Shown: positions 32,601 through 43,252, counted from the first letter of the stretch. The stretch: DNA of 64,000 nucleotides from Porphyra umbilicalis (GCA_002049455.2 KV919076.1:24152-88151), one strand, 5' to 3'. The notes: a model not told the origin generated them from the sequence alone. Translations and numbers: made by a program.

Positions 32601-35600
32601 CGACCGCCTTAGCCGCCGGCGTCGGCCGAACCGCAACCGCTGCCGCCGCCGCCGACGGCGGCCACGGCCACGGACGCCACCTCCGCCAATGAGCGCTGCT
32701 GCCGCTGCCGCGGCCGATGACCGCTTCCGACGACCGCCTCCCCGGCCATCGCCACTTTCGGCCCGACAGCCACGCCCGTCCTCGCCTCCGACACCAGCGA
32801 CGGCGCGGCCGACCGCCGCCCCCGCGGCCGCCGTCTCCAACCGGCGTCACGGCCGACGGCAGCCGACAACACCTTCAGGACCACCCCCGCCGCCGCTGAC
32901 CGCCACCCCTTGCCGGCCGATGCCCCGCCCGCCCCTCCCGCTGTCCCCCCCACTGTCGCGACGGCCGTCCGCCGCGCCGCCCCAGGCCGCTGCGCCCCCT
33001 GTCGTCTCCCGCGCCTCTGCCCCCGCCACCGTCTGCAGCCGGCGCCCTTGCCGTCCCCGCTGCAGCGGTCGGCAGCCACCGGCTCCCCCTCCCCCCACGC
33101 CGTTGTCGGCCGTCACCGCCGCTGTCTTCGCCCCCGCTGCCCCCGCCGCCTCCACTGTCGTCGGCTGCGCCCACCGCCCCTGCTCCCGCCGCCAGCTGCC
33201 GCGGCCGGCGCCGCCCTTGTCGTCCCAGCCACTGCCTCCCGCCGCCCCTCCGCTGCCAACGCCGCACGCGCCGCCGCAGGCCTCCGCCCCCGCCACAGCC
33301 GCCCTCTCCCCCCCCGCCGCCGTCGGCAGCGGCCCCCGCCGCTGGGCCCGCCGTTTTCGGCCGCCCACACCGGCCCTAACGCACCCGCCGCAGTCGCCCA
33401 CAGGTTCCTATTGCTCTGCAGCTGTCCGCCCCCACCTCCATTCCCGCCCTCTCTCCTCCCCCCCCCGCTACCACCCTCTCTCCCCCCCCCCCGCTACCGC
33501 CCTCTCTCCTCCCCCCCACGCTACCACCTCCTATCGGCGCCGGCCAGTATCTCCTTTGCGGCGGCCAACCCGCCGTTACAGCCCCCCCCCCCCCTCCAAA
33601 GCCAGTTAAGGGCGGTCTCTTACTCATTTCAGAGGCTTCTCATGGGCTGTAAATACCAGTAAGAAGGTCGTCCTCCCACTTTTGTCTGACTACGACACAC
33701 AGATGGGGACCTTTCAGGCCGAAGAAGTCGGGACCTTCCTTCTCAGTGCATGCGCATATTATTCTTGTACAAGTACCTCCTTTTTCTGTCCCAGACACTC
33801 TTCATGTCACTCTGCCTCAAGGCCTCGTAGGCACATGCCGAGCAAGAAGGGTACGCGTTCGGTTTGCCCCCATCCCCCCCGCGGCATGGAGGCATTTCCC
33901 CAGCGCGTCGGAGGCGACGCCGTCGAGGCCGACGGCGCGGAGGCGCGAATTGGCCGCGTATGCAAGCAGCGCCGCGCTGCGGGGTGGGGGGGTGGGGGTC
34001 GCCGGCGCGCGCCGCCAGCCGGCCGTCTCAGACTTCGGCCGCCACGTCGCTTCTGTGTCGTTGCGGAGGGGGGAGGAACCGGGGGGGAGAGTTGCGCGAG
34101 GCCGGTCGGGGGGCGGCACTGGCAGGCCAGCGGGGAGGGTGCGCTCGTCGCTAGCTGGTGAGTGTGCCTTGCTGCTTCCGATTGGTGAGGGCGCGCCGGG
34201 GTGGACCTGTGGCAGGGATAGTGCTCCAGGTGGGGCAAAGGGATGGTTGGTCATGGGATAGTGGCGTGGCTAGAGGTTTGGGCGGGGTCGGACTGGAGGT
34301 GGTGCTTCGTTAAGGTTGGCGTCCCAGCCTGTGGTCAGCTATCACATACGACGGGGCAGCAGGCAAACACCAACAACAACGCTCACGCGTTGGCGACCCG
34401 GTGCACGGTTCTACAGTGAGCCTGCTGCCTGAGCTGTCAACGTTTCCCCTCTCGCACTTGCCAGCAGTGCCCACAATAGCAGGAGGCAACAACAAAAGTG
34501 AACAAACAGGCACTCAGAAGTGCCTAGATCACGGTTACTGCCCCCTATCGACCCTTTCTGGCCCAGCTTTGGCCTCCTCGGGACAGCACAGCCTGGAGAC
34601 GGGGCGTGTCGGCGCCTTGGAAATCGCCCTCGTCAGCCGAAGGTGGCATGCACACGGTCGAGGGTGACACGGACACGGCTCTCGGGCCACCCGCTGGCGC
34701 GATTCGACAGGCCACCGTGGCCGCTGGCGACGGTTCGACCGGCATGATTCAGGCTCTAACACCTTCCACGGCCTGAGGGGGTGCGACCGCAACACACGTC
34801 ATGCACTCGAGCGGATTCGATCCGAGTTGGTACCGAAAGGCCTCCACGTGTCTCGCCAGATTGCCTTGGTTTAAGCAGTTTGGCCTCCGTTCACACGCTT
34901 TCCGTGACATGTTTGGCAGCTATTCGACGGACGCCTCTTCATTTCGATACTGGCGACGACGCTGATACGTGTCCTTCGTTGGCAACCACCCAGTGCGGCC
35001 AACAACGTCGAGGCCAACGGCGCTCAGATCTTCGAAAGGTAGCCCACTCCATTTTACCCATTACATTGCCCGTTGGCAACGCGTTGGCCCGTTGGCAACT
35101 GACCACTCGCAGGGCCACACGTAGCGGTTTCATTTCACCGTTTCAGACCGTTGGCCCGACATTGGTGGGAATGCTCTTACAATGCACGAGCGACGGGGAA
35201 ACACCGAGTTTGAGTCAAGCCAAAGTTTTCCGGGCACACAAGTGGAGAAAGGCGTCAACAAGGATAGAAGTAGGGCGAACGCACCTTGCAGGGTTTCAAT
35301 TCTCTCTGTACCCGCCCCTTGGCTTCGCTCCGCGTTGATCACCTGTCGGACGCCTTTCCATGAGGTTTGTAGATAGCGCGCCTTGCTCTTCACCCGAGCG
35401 TCCGTATACCCCGTATACTGAGGGAAACGACCAGCGAGGTGATCAGCAGCCGCCTGATACTGCGCATTCAGGCCCTTGACATCGTTTCGCTCCTGGAGAG
35501 TTGCACGATGGTCGGAAGTCTGCTGCAGCCACTTGAGCAGCTCATGGCACTCATCGCTTCTCCACCGCTTGACCGCTCTCTTGTCGCCGGCCAGCGTCGA

Positions 35601-35906
35601 GGCCGGACGGCGCCGTGCACGGCCTCGGCGGAAAGTCTCAAGGGAGGGTGAGGCATCAGCTCCCGTGGCCTCCTCCGAGCCTCCGGCGGGAGACGGGGGT
35701 GGGTCGGTATGGGTTGAAACCCCAAAAGACGCTTGTTGGGGATTCTTCACTAGGGGTGCCCCCCACACCTCTCTCCGCCGCTTCGCGAGCCCGGCTCCCC
35801 CCCGAACATGCGGCCACCCCAACATCCGTTCATCCTCGACCGAGCCGCAATTGAAGATCTGTCCATGAGCCGCAGAGCGTCCCACGGTTCGCGGAGGTGA
35901 GTGCAT
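29638..35906 (-). CDS. Myb/SANT-like partner protein of the Harbinger element, intron carrying another transposon
   Basis: Proposed exons (minus strand): 35906-35285, 30508-30443 and 30401-29638. Phases match and the sum is 1452 nt, 483 residues. Exon 1 holds a trihelix/SANT-like domain (residues about 112-200: KRWRSDECHELLKWLQQ; YTDARVKSKARYLQTSWKGV). Exon 2 supplies AKFPDYELFQDLWG, the usual motif just after this domain. Exon 3 is an acidic linker and an Arg/Glu coiled coil (ALRQRAIELENATKEEDALM). Donor CAAG|GTGCGT and acceptor AACAG|CC bound intron 1 (4776 bp), which contains the 4603-bp element at 30574-35176; without it the intron would be about 170 bp. Intron 2 would be only 41 bp, so that junction is tentative. 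Harbinger Myb-like proteins bind element ends and bring the transposase to the nucleus. Confidence 0.75.
30755..30823. repeat. 69-nt palindrome with 34-bp arms
   Basis: Arms 30755-30788 and 30790-30823 around one central base, with one mismatch. Built from the GTTGGC motif (CGTTGGCCCCGGGGCCAACG then AGTTGCCAACGGAG). It lies 180 bases inside the left end of the 4.6-kb element. Confidence 0.9.
31290..33600. other. 2.3-kb C-rich strand-asymmetric tract
   Basis: The plus strand is built almost wholly of CCG, CCC and GCC triplets with few G runs, so all plus frames read as Pro/Ala/Arg and stay open for long distances. No frame shows domain-like composition. I regard it as low-complexity filler inside the 4.6-kb element and not as a gene. 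Stretches of eight or more C occur near 33450-33600. Confidence 0.6.
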
Positions 35907-37960
35907 GGCGACTGTCAGTTGCTGTAAAATATAAGTGCCCTCTCATTAAATAGGGCGCACGCACAACGAAGAGCCTCGCCGCGTGCTACCTCAGAAAGGT
36001 GGTCCTCAGGAATATTAAAGAAGGGTATAAAAGCAGTACTTCACACGATCCCGTGCAGGAGCGCCACTGTGCCTGGCAAAGATAGCACATACCCGCCTGT
36101 TTCACTTGCCACGACCCCCACACCTCCCAATCTGCCGCCAACGTTGGCCGTGACGGCGGCGCCAGCCACGAGGGGCGGCCGCGTCGCTACTCGCCATATT
36201 GCCTGGGGCCGTCCCCCTAGCACCCGTCGCCACGGCCGCGGCGATCACGGTGGTGCCACCACCGCCGGTCGCCACCGCCACCCCGAGCGCCACCGACCGG
36301 TGGGGGCGAGAGCGCGGGCGATCGCCGCCGCTGCCATCGATCGTGGCGGTGACCTGCACCGCCGCCCGTCGTTGTGGAGGTCGGGGGAGTCACGGTCCAC
36401 GAGTGTACGTAGCCCACCGCCGCCTTTGTCGTCGGCAGCAGCGGTGGTAGCCCGTGTAGTGGGTGCGCTCCCGTCGTGGGCGCCGGCCAGTGGTGGGGCC
36501 GATAGAAGCATCGGAAGTGGCTATAGAGCCGGGTCGACAGGGTCGCCGACACTCCGAAAGACGCGCGCTGGCCACACATGCGCCCGTCTTGGCGGCCGCC
36601 CGCGGACTGGTCGACGACAATGGCTACCAAGAATGGCAACCGGCGCAACCACCGACGTGGCCGTCCACCACCGGCCGGCCGCGTGCCGACACGCAGCACT
36701 GGACTGACCACTCCGTCGCCAAGCGCGTACCCGCCCCCAAGATAGGGCAGCGCAGGACGCCGGCCGCCGCCACGGCGGCCCCACCGCGCCCCCCCTTCCC
36801 CCCCAATCCCACTCCAGGGACGCGTACCGACGCCGGCGCAGGCAGCTAGTCATTTAGAGAGGTTCGCACACCTCGGCAGCAGCAAGTTAATTAACAGGGG
36901 GCACGACCGCGCGCTTCGGCGGCAGCGGCGGCGGCGGAGGCACGGCAACCTCTCCGACCGCTGCGCGCCGCGTCCCCGCCTGGCGGCAGCGGCGACGCGA
37001 CGGTATTCCTCCCCCACACCTCCGCCATCCCCCATGCCGCTGCTGGCGCAGCGTTGCCATACACAGCAGGCTCGTCCGCCGTGACTGCTCCGTGGCAACA
37101 CGACGGCAGCAGGAGCGGCGGCGACGGCGGCAACAACCCGCCGCGCCGTTGCAGATCTTAGCCCAACCATGGAATTGTGAGAAAGCCGCTATAGCGGCCT
37201 TTTCTGTCCCTGCAGCCGCGGCATTCCCGCGTAGTTGCGCAGGCAGTGGCCTGCGCAACACGGGTAGCGTTACCACTCCTGGCACGCAGGCGCACGGCGA
37301 GCGTCTTCCCCGAATGCCCCTCTCCCCCTCTCTTACGCCCAGCGGTGCGCGACGTCCCGCCCGCGCTTTGACAGCACCGCCCACGGCAGGCGCCCGACGC
37401 TGACCCGCCGGGCGCCGTCTGCCAGGGAGGAGGTCAACGCTTATGACGGCTGCGTGGGCGCGGCTCGCTCTAGGAGCGTGCGGCGTCCACGGCCGCGCCC
37501 ATGGTGACCGTCACGCCCGTTCCTTCTCCAACGGCATCCCGCCCATATCTGAGTCGCCGCAGCCGCGGCCACCTCACGTGGCTCCCCATAGCGTGGCGCT
37601 AGTCGACGAGGCGGCGTCGGCGGCGGCGGCGTCGTCCCCACCGCGCGTCGCCCGGGGCCACGCATTGGCCGCCCGTTGGCCGCCTCGCTGTGCGGGGAGC
37701 CCTCGCGCGGCCTCCGCGTCGGCTGGAGGCGTAGTAACGCCGCTCCTGGCAAGCGCAGCCGCGGTGGGGGCAGAGAGTGGCTCGCCAGCCACAACAGGAC
37801 GCGAGGGGGGGAGGGGGGGGGGTGCAGAAGGGTGCACGAGGAAGCGACCGGAGCAGGGGGCATGAGGGGAGGGATGGCGTGGCACTCCGCGGGGATCCGC
37901 TACGATCCGCGTCTAGCACCAACGCCGCCAGGCCACTGAAGTTCAGTGAAGGGTCCACCG
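35907..37960. other. Spacer between Myb-like gene and CENP-B-like gene
   Basis: Close to 35940-36040 the DNA is AT-rich (gtaaaatataag, gggtataaaagc) and probably holds the Myb-like promoter and the outer element end, which I could not pin. From 36100 to 37900 it is GC-rich with overlapping compositional frames on both strands and no motif. No gene called. Confidence 0.4.
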
Positions 37961-38716
37961 TCAGTCAATGTTCCAACGCATTTTCTGGCTGCTAACCCCC
38001 GCGCCAAGTGGCGGCGTAGCGATCAGGTCGACATCAACACCCTCAAGCTGCTGGCGGACAGCTGCCATGCGCTCAGCCGCCTCCTCCACGTTGGCCGAAG
38101 CGCCGCAGCCATGCAGAGCAACATTCACAAGGCCATGACGGGACGCCCAACGATGAATGAACCCGTTGGATGCCGCAATGTCAGTGATGCCAAGGTGCTC
38201 CGCAAACGGCAAAGCCTTCTGCCGAAGAATGGAAAGAGACAAAGGCACACGCTTGCGGCCCCTCGCAAGCACAGCCAGGAACCACTCCAAGAGGGCCTTT
38301 TCAACCTGGAGATACTGCCCCGCTCGCGACGACGCTCGGCCGCCAGCCGCGCCCTCCGCGGCCCGAGAAAGGAGGCTGTCCTTTTGCTTAATGATCTTGT
38401 TGATCCCGCTGCGGTCGTACTGGTTATCCAGCTGCCGGCTGATGTAGTCGATGGTCCGGCCCGCCGCATGCCAGCCAATAACACGCAGTTTCGTGTCCAA
38501 CGTCATCGGCGTGCGGCGCCGGCGAGCGCCTCCGATGCGCCGGGACGGCGCGCGCGCCGCAGACGGGGATGCAGATACAGCATTGGCCGTCACGGCCGCG
38601 GCCCGCGCGGCCGCCCTCACGCTCTCGGCGTGCTCCGCAGCCAATGCCAGGCTATGGTCCGCCAAGACCGCCTCAGCCGCGGCAGCGGCGGCATCAATAG
38701 CATTGGAGAGTGTCAT
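37961..38716 (-). CDS. CENP-B/pogo-type DNA-binding protein without transposase core
   Basis: ATG 38716 to TGA 37961; 251 residues. An Ala-rich helix leads to a basic patch (GGARRRRTP). The first helix-turn-helix follows (MTLDTKLRVIGWHAAGRTID, ending NKIIKQKDSLLSR), then the second, Tc5/CENP-B type: QVEKALLEWFLAVLARGRKR, LPFAEHLGITDIAASNGFIH and RWASRHGLVNV. In pogo/Tigger transposases a DDE domain starts about 20 residues later, with an Asp-Glu-Thr-Gly motif. Here the frame ends after EGVDVDLI with an unrelated tail and no DDE region follows on this strand. So it is either a truncated transposase or a stand-alone DNA-binding protein. No terminal repeats were found to delimit a pogo element. 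The start is supported by the Ala-rich, uninterrupted leader. Confidence 0.7.
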   Translation of the reverse strand: MTLSNAIDAAAAAAEAVLADHSLALAAEHAESVRAAARAAAVTANAVSASPSAARAPSRRIGGARRRRTPMTLDTKLRVIGWHAAGRTIDYISRQLDNQYDRSGINKIIKQKDSLLSRAAEGAAGGRASSRAGQYLQVEKALLEWFLAVLARGRKRVPLSLSILRQKALPFAEHLGITDIAASNGFIHRWASRHGLVNVALHGCGASANVEEAAERMAAVRQQLEGVDVDLIATPPLGAGVSSQKMRWNID

Positions 38717-39826
38717 GGTGGTATGAGGATCGCCGTGGGTACGAGTGGTGCGGTACGGTGGGTAGGGAGAGGAGCATAGGTGTGGTCGGTGCAGACGAAT
38801 CACGCTAAAGTCGGCTGGATCGGCTTGGCCGTCAGCGGAGCTCCGATCGCAAACGGCAGGGGTTATATACTGATCCGTGGAGTTCAAGTAAATCGTTTTG
38901 TGTTGAATCAGGTACAAAAACCGGGTGGCAAGTGCATTTTAATTTCACATTCCTCGATCTCTCCGGCTCTGCGGTGCATCCGTGGTCCCGGTTATATCCA
39001 CGGTGGATATAACTGGGACGGATATAACTGAATAATGACTGTACAGGCCCTATTTTAGGTGCATTTTCTAGACAACGAACGGGAGTACTTCGTTGGAAAC
39101 GGAAACGACGTGCTTCCTCGTGTGGTTCTCAGGAGTCTGCCCATGTAATTTTCGTTGGAAGAACGAACAGAACATCCTATTTTCTGGGGCAGTTGTGAAA
39201 AACTGGTGCCAGACGGATACGCCAACCGCCGGCACCTGCGAGGGCGCCCGACAGACCAGCGGCTCGGCGCCAGTCACGTGGCGGGTGTGACAGAGATCTG
39301 ACAGCCGAGCCTTCCTCGGATTGCCGATCTAACGAACTGACAAGAGCCTGTCCATCAGAGATCGTTTGTCATTGGCGACTGTGTAGTTTGAAACAAGGCC
39401 GGACAAGATCTGACCCAGAGGTCATACAAGCTAGTTTGACCTCTGCTCCCAGAAACGCAGTGCAGGCTGGAGGCAGTCAGCTGATGATGGTCGCGTCGCG
39501 GCCTCAGGGGAAAACGCTCGCCAGTCTCCAGGTCCCCGGGCTTAGAGGTCACCGAGCGGTGGGGATGATGGAGATTGTGCGAGTGGTGGGGATGGTGGTG
39601 GCAAAAGGGTGTTGAGTGCGATGGCCGAGCAGAGACGATGCCAGTGGCGGTCAGATGGTAACGGTCGATCGCCCATGAGGGCACGACGGCGGCGACGGCT
39701 TTGAATTCGTATGGCACTGGAACACCTGACATATTTCGAAGGCTACTTTGTCAAATGCACTTCCACAAGGCAACCCTCGTGGGCTATATCGAATTCGTGG
39801 GCTATATCGGAGGGGAGTAAGAAGAC
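38717..39826. other. Spacer with TATA-rich palindrome
   Basis: Upstream region of the CENP-B-like gene, moderately AT-rich. It holds the palindrome at 38985-39019 and further copies of the string gatataactg. A ggctatatcg motif occurs twice near 39783-39809, just before the hAT-type MITE. No gene is recognised. Confidence 0.45.
38985..39019. repeat. 35-nt palindrome, TATA-rich
   Basis: Seventeen-base arms GTCCCGGTTATATCCAC and its complement around one G, one mismatch. The string gatataactg is repeated directly after it. It could be a protein-binding site or a fragment of a transposon end. Confidence 0.8.
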
Positions 39827-40216
39827 TAGGGCCGTTAAAGCGGACGTTACGGACAAAGCGGACGCGTCCGCTTTGTCTTATGGTCCCACGCCTGTCCGTT
39901 TCCCATCGGACGCATTCCGGACGGTCCGTAATGCTCAAACGGTAGACCCCCCCCGGCCGTCACGTTACGTAAAGCTCGGCAGCCCCGTGGGAGGGGGTGG
40001 CCGACAGAAACAGCAGTCTCGGATCACAAGCCATTACAGCAAGTGTCCGCGAAACGACAGCATCGGCTGAGTGTGGATGAGAGACCAATCAGACGGCGAA
40101 GGACAATCGTTGGAGATCTCAGATGCACCCAATGAGACGAAGCGGACGAAGCGGACCGTCTCAGACGGTCCGCGTCTGCGTCCGTCTTTTTTTTCCTGTC
40201 CGCTTTAACAACCCTA
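39827..40216. mobile_element. 390-bp hAT-type MITE with 8-bp target duplication
   Basis: Ends are inverted copies: TAGGGCCGTTAAAGCGGAC on the left; on the right the complement reads TAGGGTTGTTAAAGCGGAC (2 differences). AAGAAGAC is present exactly at both outer edges (39819-39826 and 40217-40224). An 8-bp duplication and a TAGGG end are typical of hAT elements. The interior is built of variants of gcggac: a perfect 26-bp palindrome lies at 39852-39877, with another around 40151-40173. There is no coding capacity; it needs an hAT transposase in trans. Confidence 0.9.
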
Positions 40217-41520
40217 AAGAAGACGGACGGTGGCCAGGCAGTCTCGGCACCACCGCCGTTGTACAACTGCAGCAGCTGCAGAAGCAGAAGCTGCCGTCGG
40301 AGCCGCCGCCACTGACGCAGAAAAAGTGGGAGGAGCACCCGTCTGGGATGGGGCCAAACCCGTGGCGTTTGGGGCGGCGTGCGAGGGCCAGCGGGCTGAT
40401 CTTCTTGGGCCGCAGCAGGACGCCCCAGCCAACGTCTCCAGTGCATTAGATTGCACAATGTTAAGTTCGCATCGTACAAAACAGCGGGTGGTGGGATGGG
40501 CCGAGGCGCGCCCGCGCACAAGCCCCTACCCAGCGGTCGCGCAAAATAACTCGCCCAGCCGGGACCGCGTCGACGGTGGGTGCGCCCGCACCGCGGCGCC
40601 ACCAGCGCGCCGAAAAGAGCCGCCACCGTCGCCACCCTACCAAGGCGCTCGCGCACACTCCCCGCCCCGCCCACTGCGCCGCCGCCGCCGCCGTCGCCAC
40701 GGCCGCCGTTGGCGCCGCCGCGGGAGCCACCGCCGCCGCCGCTGCGTCGCGGGTGGCGCGGTGCGGCCCCGTGGCGCCTTGGCGGCGGCGACCGATCGCC
40801 ACGCCGTCGTGCCGCCCGCGGCGGTGGCGCCGCCGCCGCCGTCGCCGCCGCCGCCGCCGCCACCACCAGCCGAGCAGCACGCGTGCGCCCGAGGCGCAGC
40901 AGTAGCCGCCGCGGGGCGGGAGCAAGCCGCGCGCCGGGCGACTGCCGGCGCGACGCGCGCGCGCACGAGAGGCGTGGTGCTTGGTGGGTGCGCGGGCGCA
41001 CGGCGCCCAGTGGTCCACGCGTGTGGGCGACCAAGAAGAAAAAAAAAAAACGTCGAGCGGCCGAGTCCCCCTGCGCGTGCGGCGCAGGGGCACGGCGCGG
41101 CACCCGCCAGCGGCGGGCGCGCCGCCCGCGGACCGCCGCCCCACAACCGCACCGCACGGGCCGCCCGCCGCCGGCGCGGTGCGCCGCGCGCGCGGGGCCG
41201 CCGGCATGCCCACCGGCATCCGCGCGGGGGCGCCGCACCCCCCCGGCGCGGTCGGCGTGTCTGCGCGGCCGACGGACAGCCACCCCCGCCGCGCCGCAGA
41301 GCGGGCGGCCGCCGCAACGCCACGACCGGCGTTGCCGCCGCGGACCGCACCGCCGCCGCGCAGCGGTCGGCGGCAGCTGCGACCGCACGGCACGCGCCCG
41401 GCCGGCGCACCGCCGCCGACGCAGCCGCTCCCCGGCAGCCGCTGGCAACGCGTGCGCGGCGCGCCGGCCCGCCGTCGGGACACGCTGGCCGGCGCGGCCG
41501 CGGGGCACCCCCCCCACCCT
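40217..41520. other. Spacer downstream of TRAPPC13
   Basis: Begins with a short balanced-composition stretch, then about 900 bases of very GC-rich DNA where all frames are long by composition (Arg/Ala/Pro). A single run of A (41038-41050) is the only AT-rich island and may mark a 3' end. I see no conserved protein. Confidence 0.4.
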
Positions 41521-43252
41521 TCAGGCGGCCACAACGACCTTGACCGGCGGGGCGTCCCACCCCCGCCCCCGCCCCTCCACGGCGCGGACGCCGTCGAGGG
41601 TGGCGACCCCCCCCCCCCCCCCGGCACGCCGAGGACCATGAGGACGACGTCGACTTCGACCCCCCCCCCCACCGGCAGTTCACCCACGGCCACGCCGCTG
41701 ACGCCGACGCCGACAACCCCCCCCCCCCCCGGTCACGCCGCACCTGCACGTACACCCGCCGCACCGCCTCGGTGCCGTCATTGACCACCCGCACGCGCGC
41801 CGCGAAGGGCGTGTGCGGCGGCACCGCCGCGGGGACGGCCACAACCGACACGGCCAGGGCGGTGCCGGTCGGCTTGGGTGGCAGGGGGGGGCCGTCACCG
41901 CGGCGGCGGCGGGCAGGTGCCCGTCCTCCCCCGCGCCCGACCGCCACGAGAGGGAGAGGGTGCCGAGCGTCGCCGCCGCCGCCGCCGCCGACGCCGTCAC
42001 CGACGCCGCCGCCGACGCCGCCGCCGACGCGGCGGCGGTGTGCCCCGGGGGGGACGTGACGAGGAAGAGCAGGGCGGTGGTGTCGGACGGGGACAAGCCG
42101 CGGCGGGGGGACAGCGCGCGCTCCAACGCCGCCGCCGACAGCCGCCCGCCGCGCACGTCGTCCGACGCGTCTGGGCCGGCGGGGGAGGCGGGCGATGACG
42201 GCGCCGTCGCTGCCGCCGGCGAGCGGGGCGACGCGGGCGGCGGCGGTGCACCACGGCCGACCGGCGTCAGCAGCGTGGCGGTCATGACCGCCGGCTCCGC
42301 CACGTCAATGGCCGCCGCCGACAGGTAGAGCGGCAGCGGCATCACGTTGGTCACCGACACCCGCACCAGGTGGCGCGTCGCCGGCGGCGGCGCCCCGCCC
42401 CCACCCCCGTCGACGGCGGCCGCGGCGGTCGCCGCCGCCGCCGCCCCGCCCCCGCCGGGCGGGTCGGGCGGTGGCAGCGCCACGACCGCCCCCCGCCCGC
42501 GGAGCGGCACGACCCCCCCCCCGACGGGCACGTACCGCTCAGCGGCCACGGCCACGCGGAGGGGCGGCGCCACGTTGAAGCGAAAGGTTTGTTTAAGCGG
42601 CGCCCCCCCGCCGACCAGCCGCGCCTCGCACACGAGCACGTGCACGCCAATGTCAACAACCGCCGCGCACACGCGCTCCATGGCGCCGCCGCCGTCGCCG
42701 CCCCCATCCCCAGTGGCGGTGGGCGCCCCGTCGCCGTCCCCGCCGCCGCCGCCGCCGACTGTGACGGGCCGCCAGTCGGCGCCGCCGCTCCCCCCCCGGT
42801 CGAGACGCAACCGCGCGCCCGCCGGGGAGACGAGCCGCACGCACACGGTCGCGGCGGTGGCGGGGGCGCCCCCGCCCGACGCGCGCGCGTGCACCGCGAC
42901 GAGGGCGCGGAACGCTTCGCCCGCGTAGATGCTGCCAAACGCCGACGGGAGGACGGTGGTGGTGCCGAGGCCCGCGGGGGCGCCCTCCCCCTCGTGGCGC
43001 GGCGGGCACTCGACCGAGGGCGGGGGGGGGGGGGCGCCGCCGCCACGTCCCCGCCGTCGCCGTGTGGGGGGGGCTCCGTAGGGGGGGGGGGGGCTCGGGG
43101 AGCATCGGCATGGTCGGCCGCCGGGACGGCGTCGGCCGCACGAGCCGCATGACGCGGAAGAGGAGCGGGTGCTCCCCCGACGTGGGGGCGCCGGGGGTGG
43201 CGGGGGGGGACGGCGTCAAACGACGGAGGGGGGCGGGCATGCCAGACGCCAT
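41521..43252 (-). CDS. TRAPPC13: TRAPPC13 (TRAPP complex subunit, DUF974), several homopolymer frame breaks
   Basis: Subunit of the TRAPP tethering complex in Golgi traffic and autophagy. Starting at ATG 43252: an N-terminal block PLLFRVMRLVRPTP; then, in another frame, TTVLPSAFGSIYAGEAFRAL, the family's hallmark immunoglobulin-like start; VVDIGVHVLVCEARLV; KQTFRFNVAPPLRVAV; HLVRVSVTNVMPLPLYLSAA. In the next frame come LPPKPTGTALAVSVVAVPAA and ARVRVVNDGTEAVRRVYVQV. Then come VSGVAVGELPVGGGVEVDVV and, after a last shift, LDGVRAVEGRGRG and a TGA at 41521. Every change coincides with a C run on the plus strand: near 43021-43092 (G on plus), 41885, 41720 and 41617. Order and content match the whole family, so the gene looks real and the breaks look like run-length errors. 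Divergent from the DUF4336 gene. Confidence 0.82.

Larger units (their letters stand above)
30574..35176. mobile_element. 4.6-kb non-autonomous PIF/Harbinger-like element, TTA target duplication
   Basis: Perfect 28-bp terminal inverted repeats (30574-30601 and 35149-35176; outer end GAGCATTCCCACCAATGTCG) are flanked by TTA at 30571-30573 and 35177-35179. A 3-bp TTA duplication is the signature of PIF/Harbinger. Subterminal zones on both sides carry many short motifs of the form GTTGGCCC / GTTGGCAAC, likely protein-binding repeats, including a 69-nt palindrome at 30755-30823. No transposase frame is present. The middle is a long C-rich, low-complexity tract. It would depend on a transposase supplied in trans, possibly the one encoded at 27974. 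It sits in an intron of the neighbouring element's own Myb-like gene. Confidence 0.88.

Noticed and set aside
31301..33609. Two plus-strand Pro/Ala-rich frames of 400-500 codons
   Set aside because: Pure triplet composition in every frame, inside a non-autonomous transposon, no domain and no convincing start.
27700..36050. Outer terminal repeats of the autonomous Harbinger element
   Set aside because: I scanned both flanks. A GAGCATTCC string near 27669 resembles the end of the nested element, but no matching complement lies beyond 35906.
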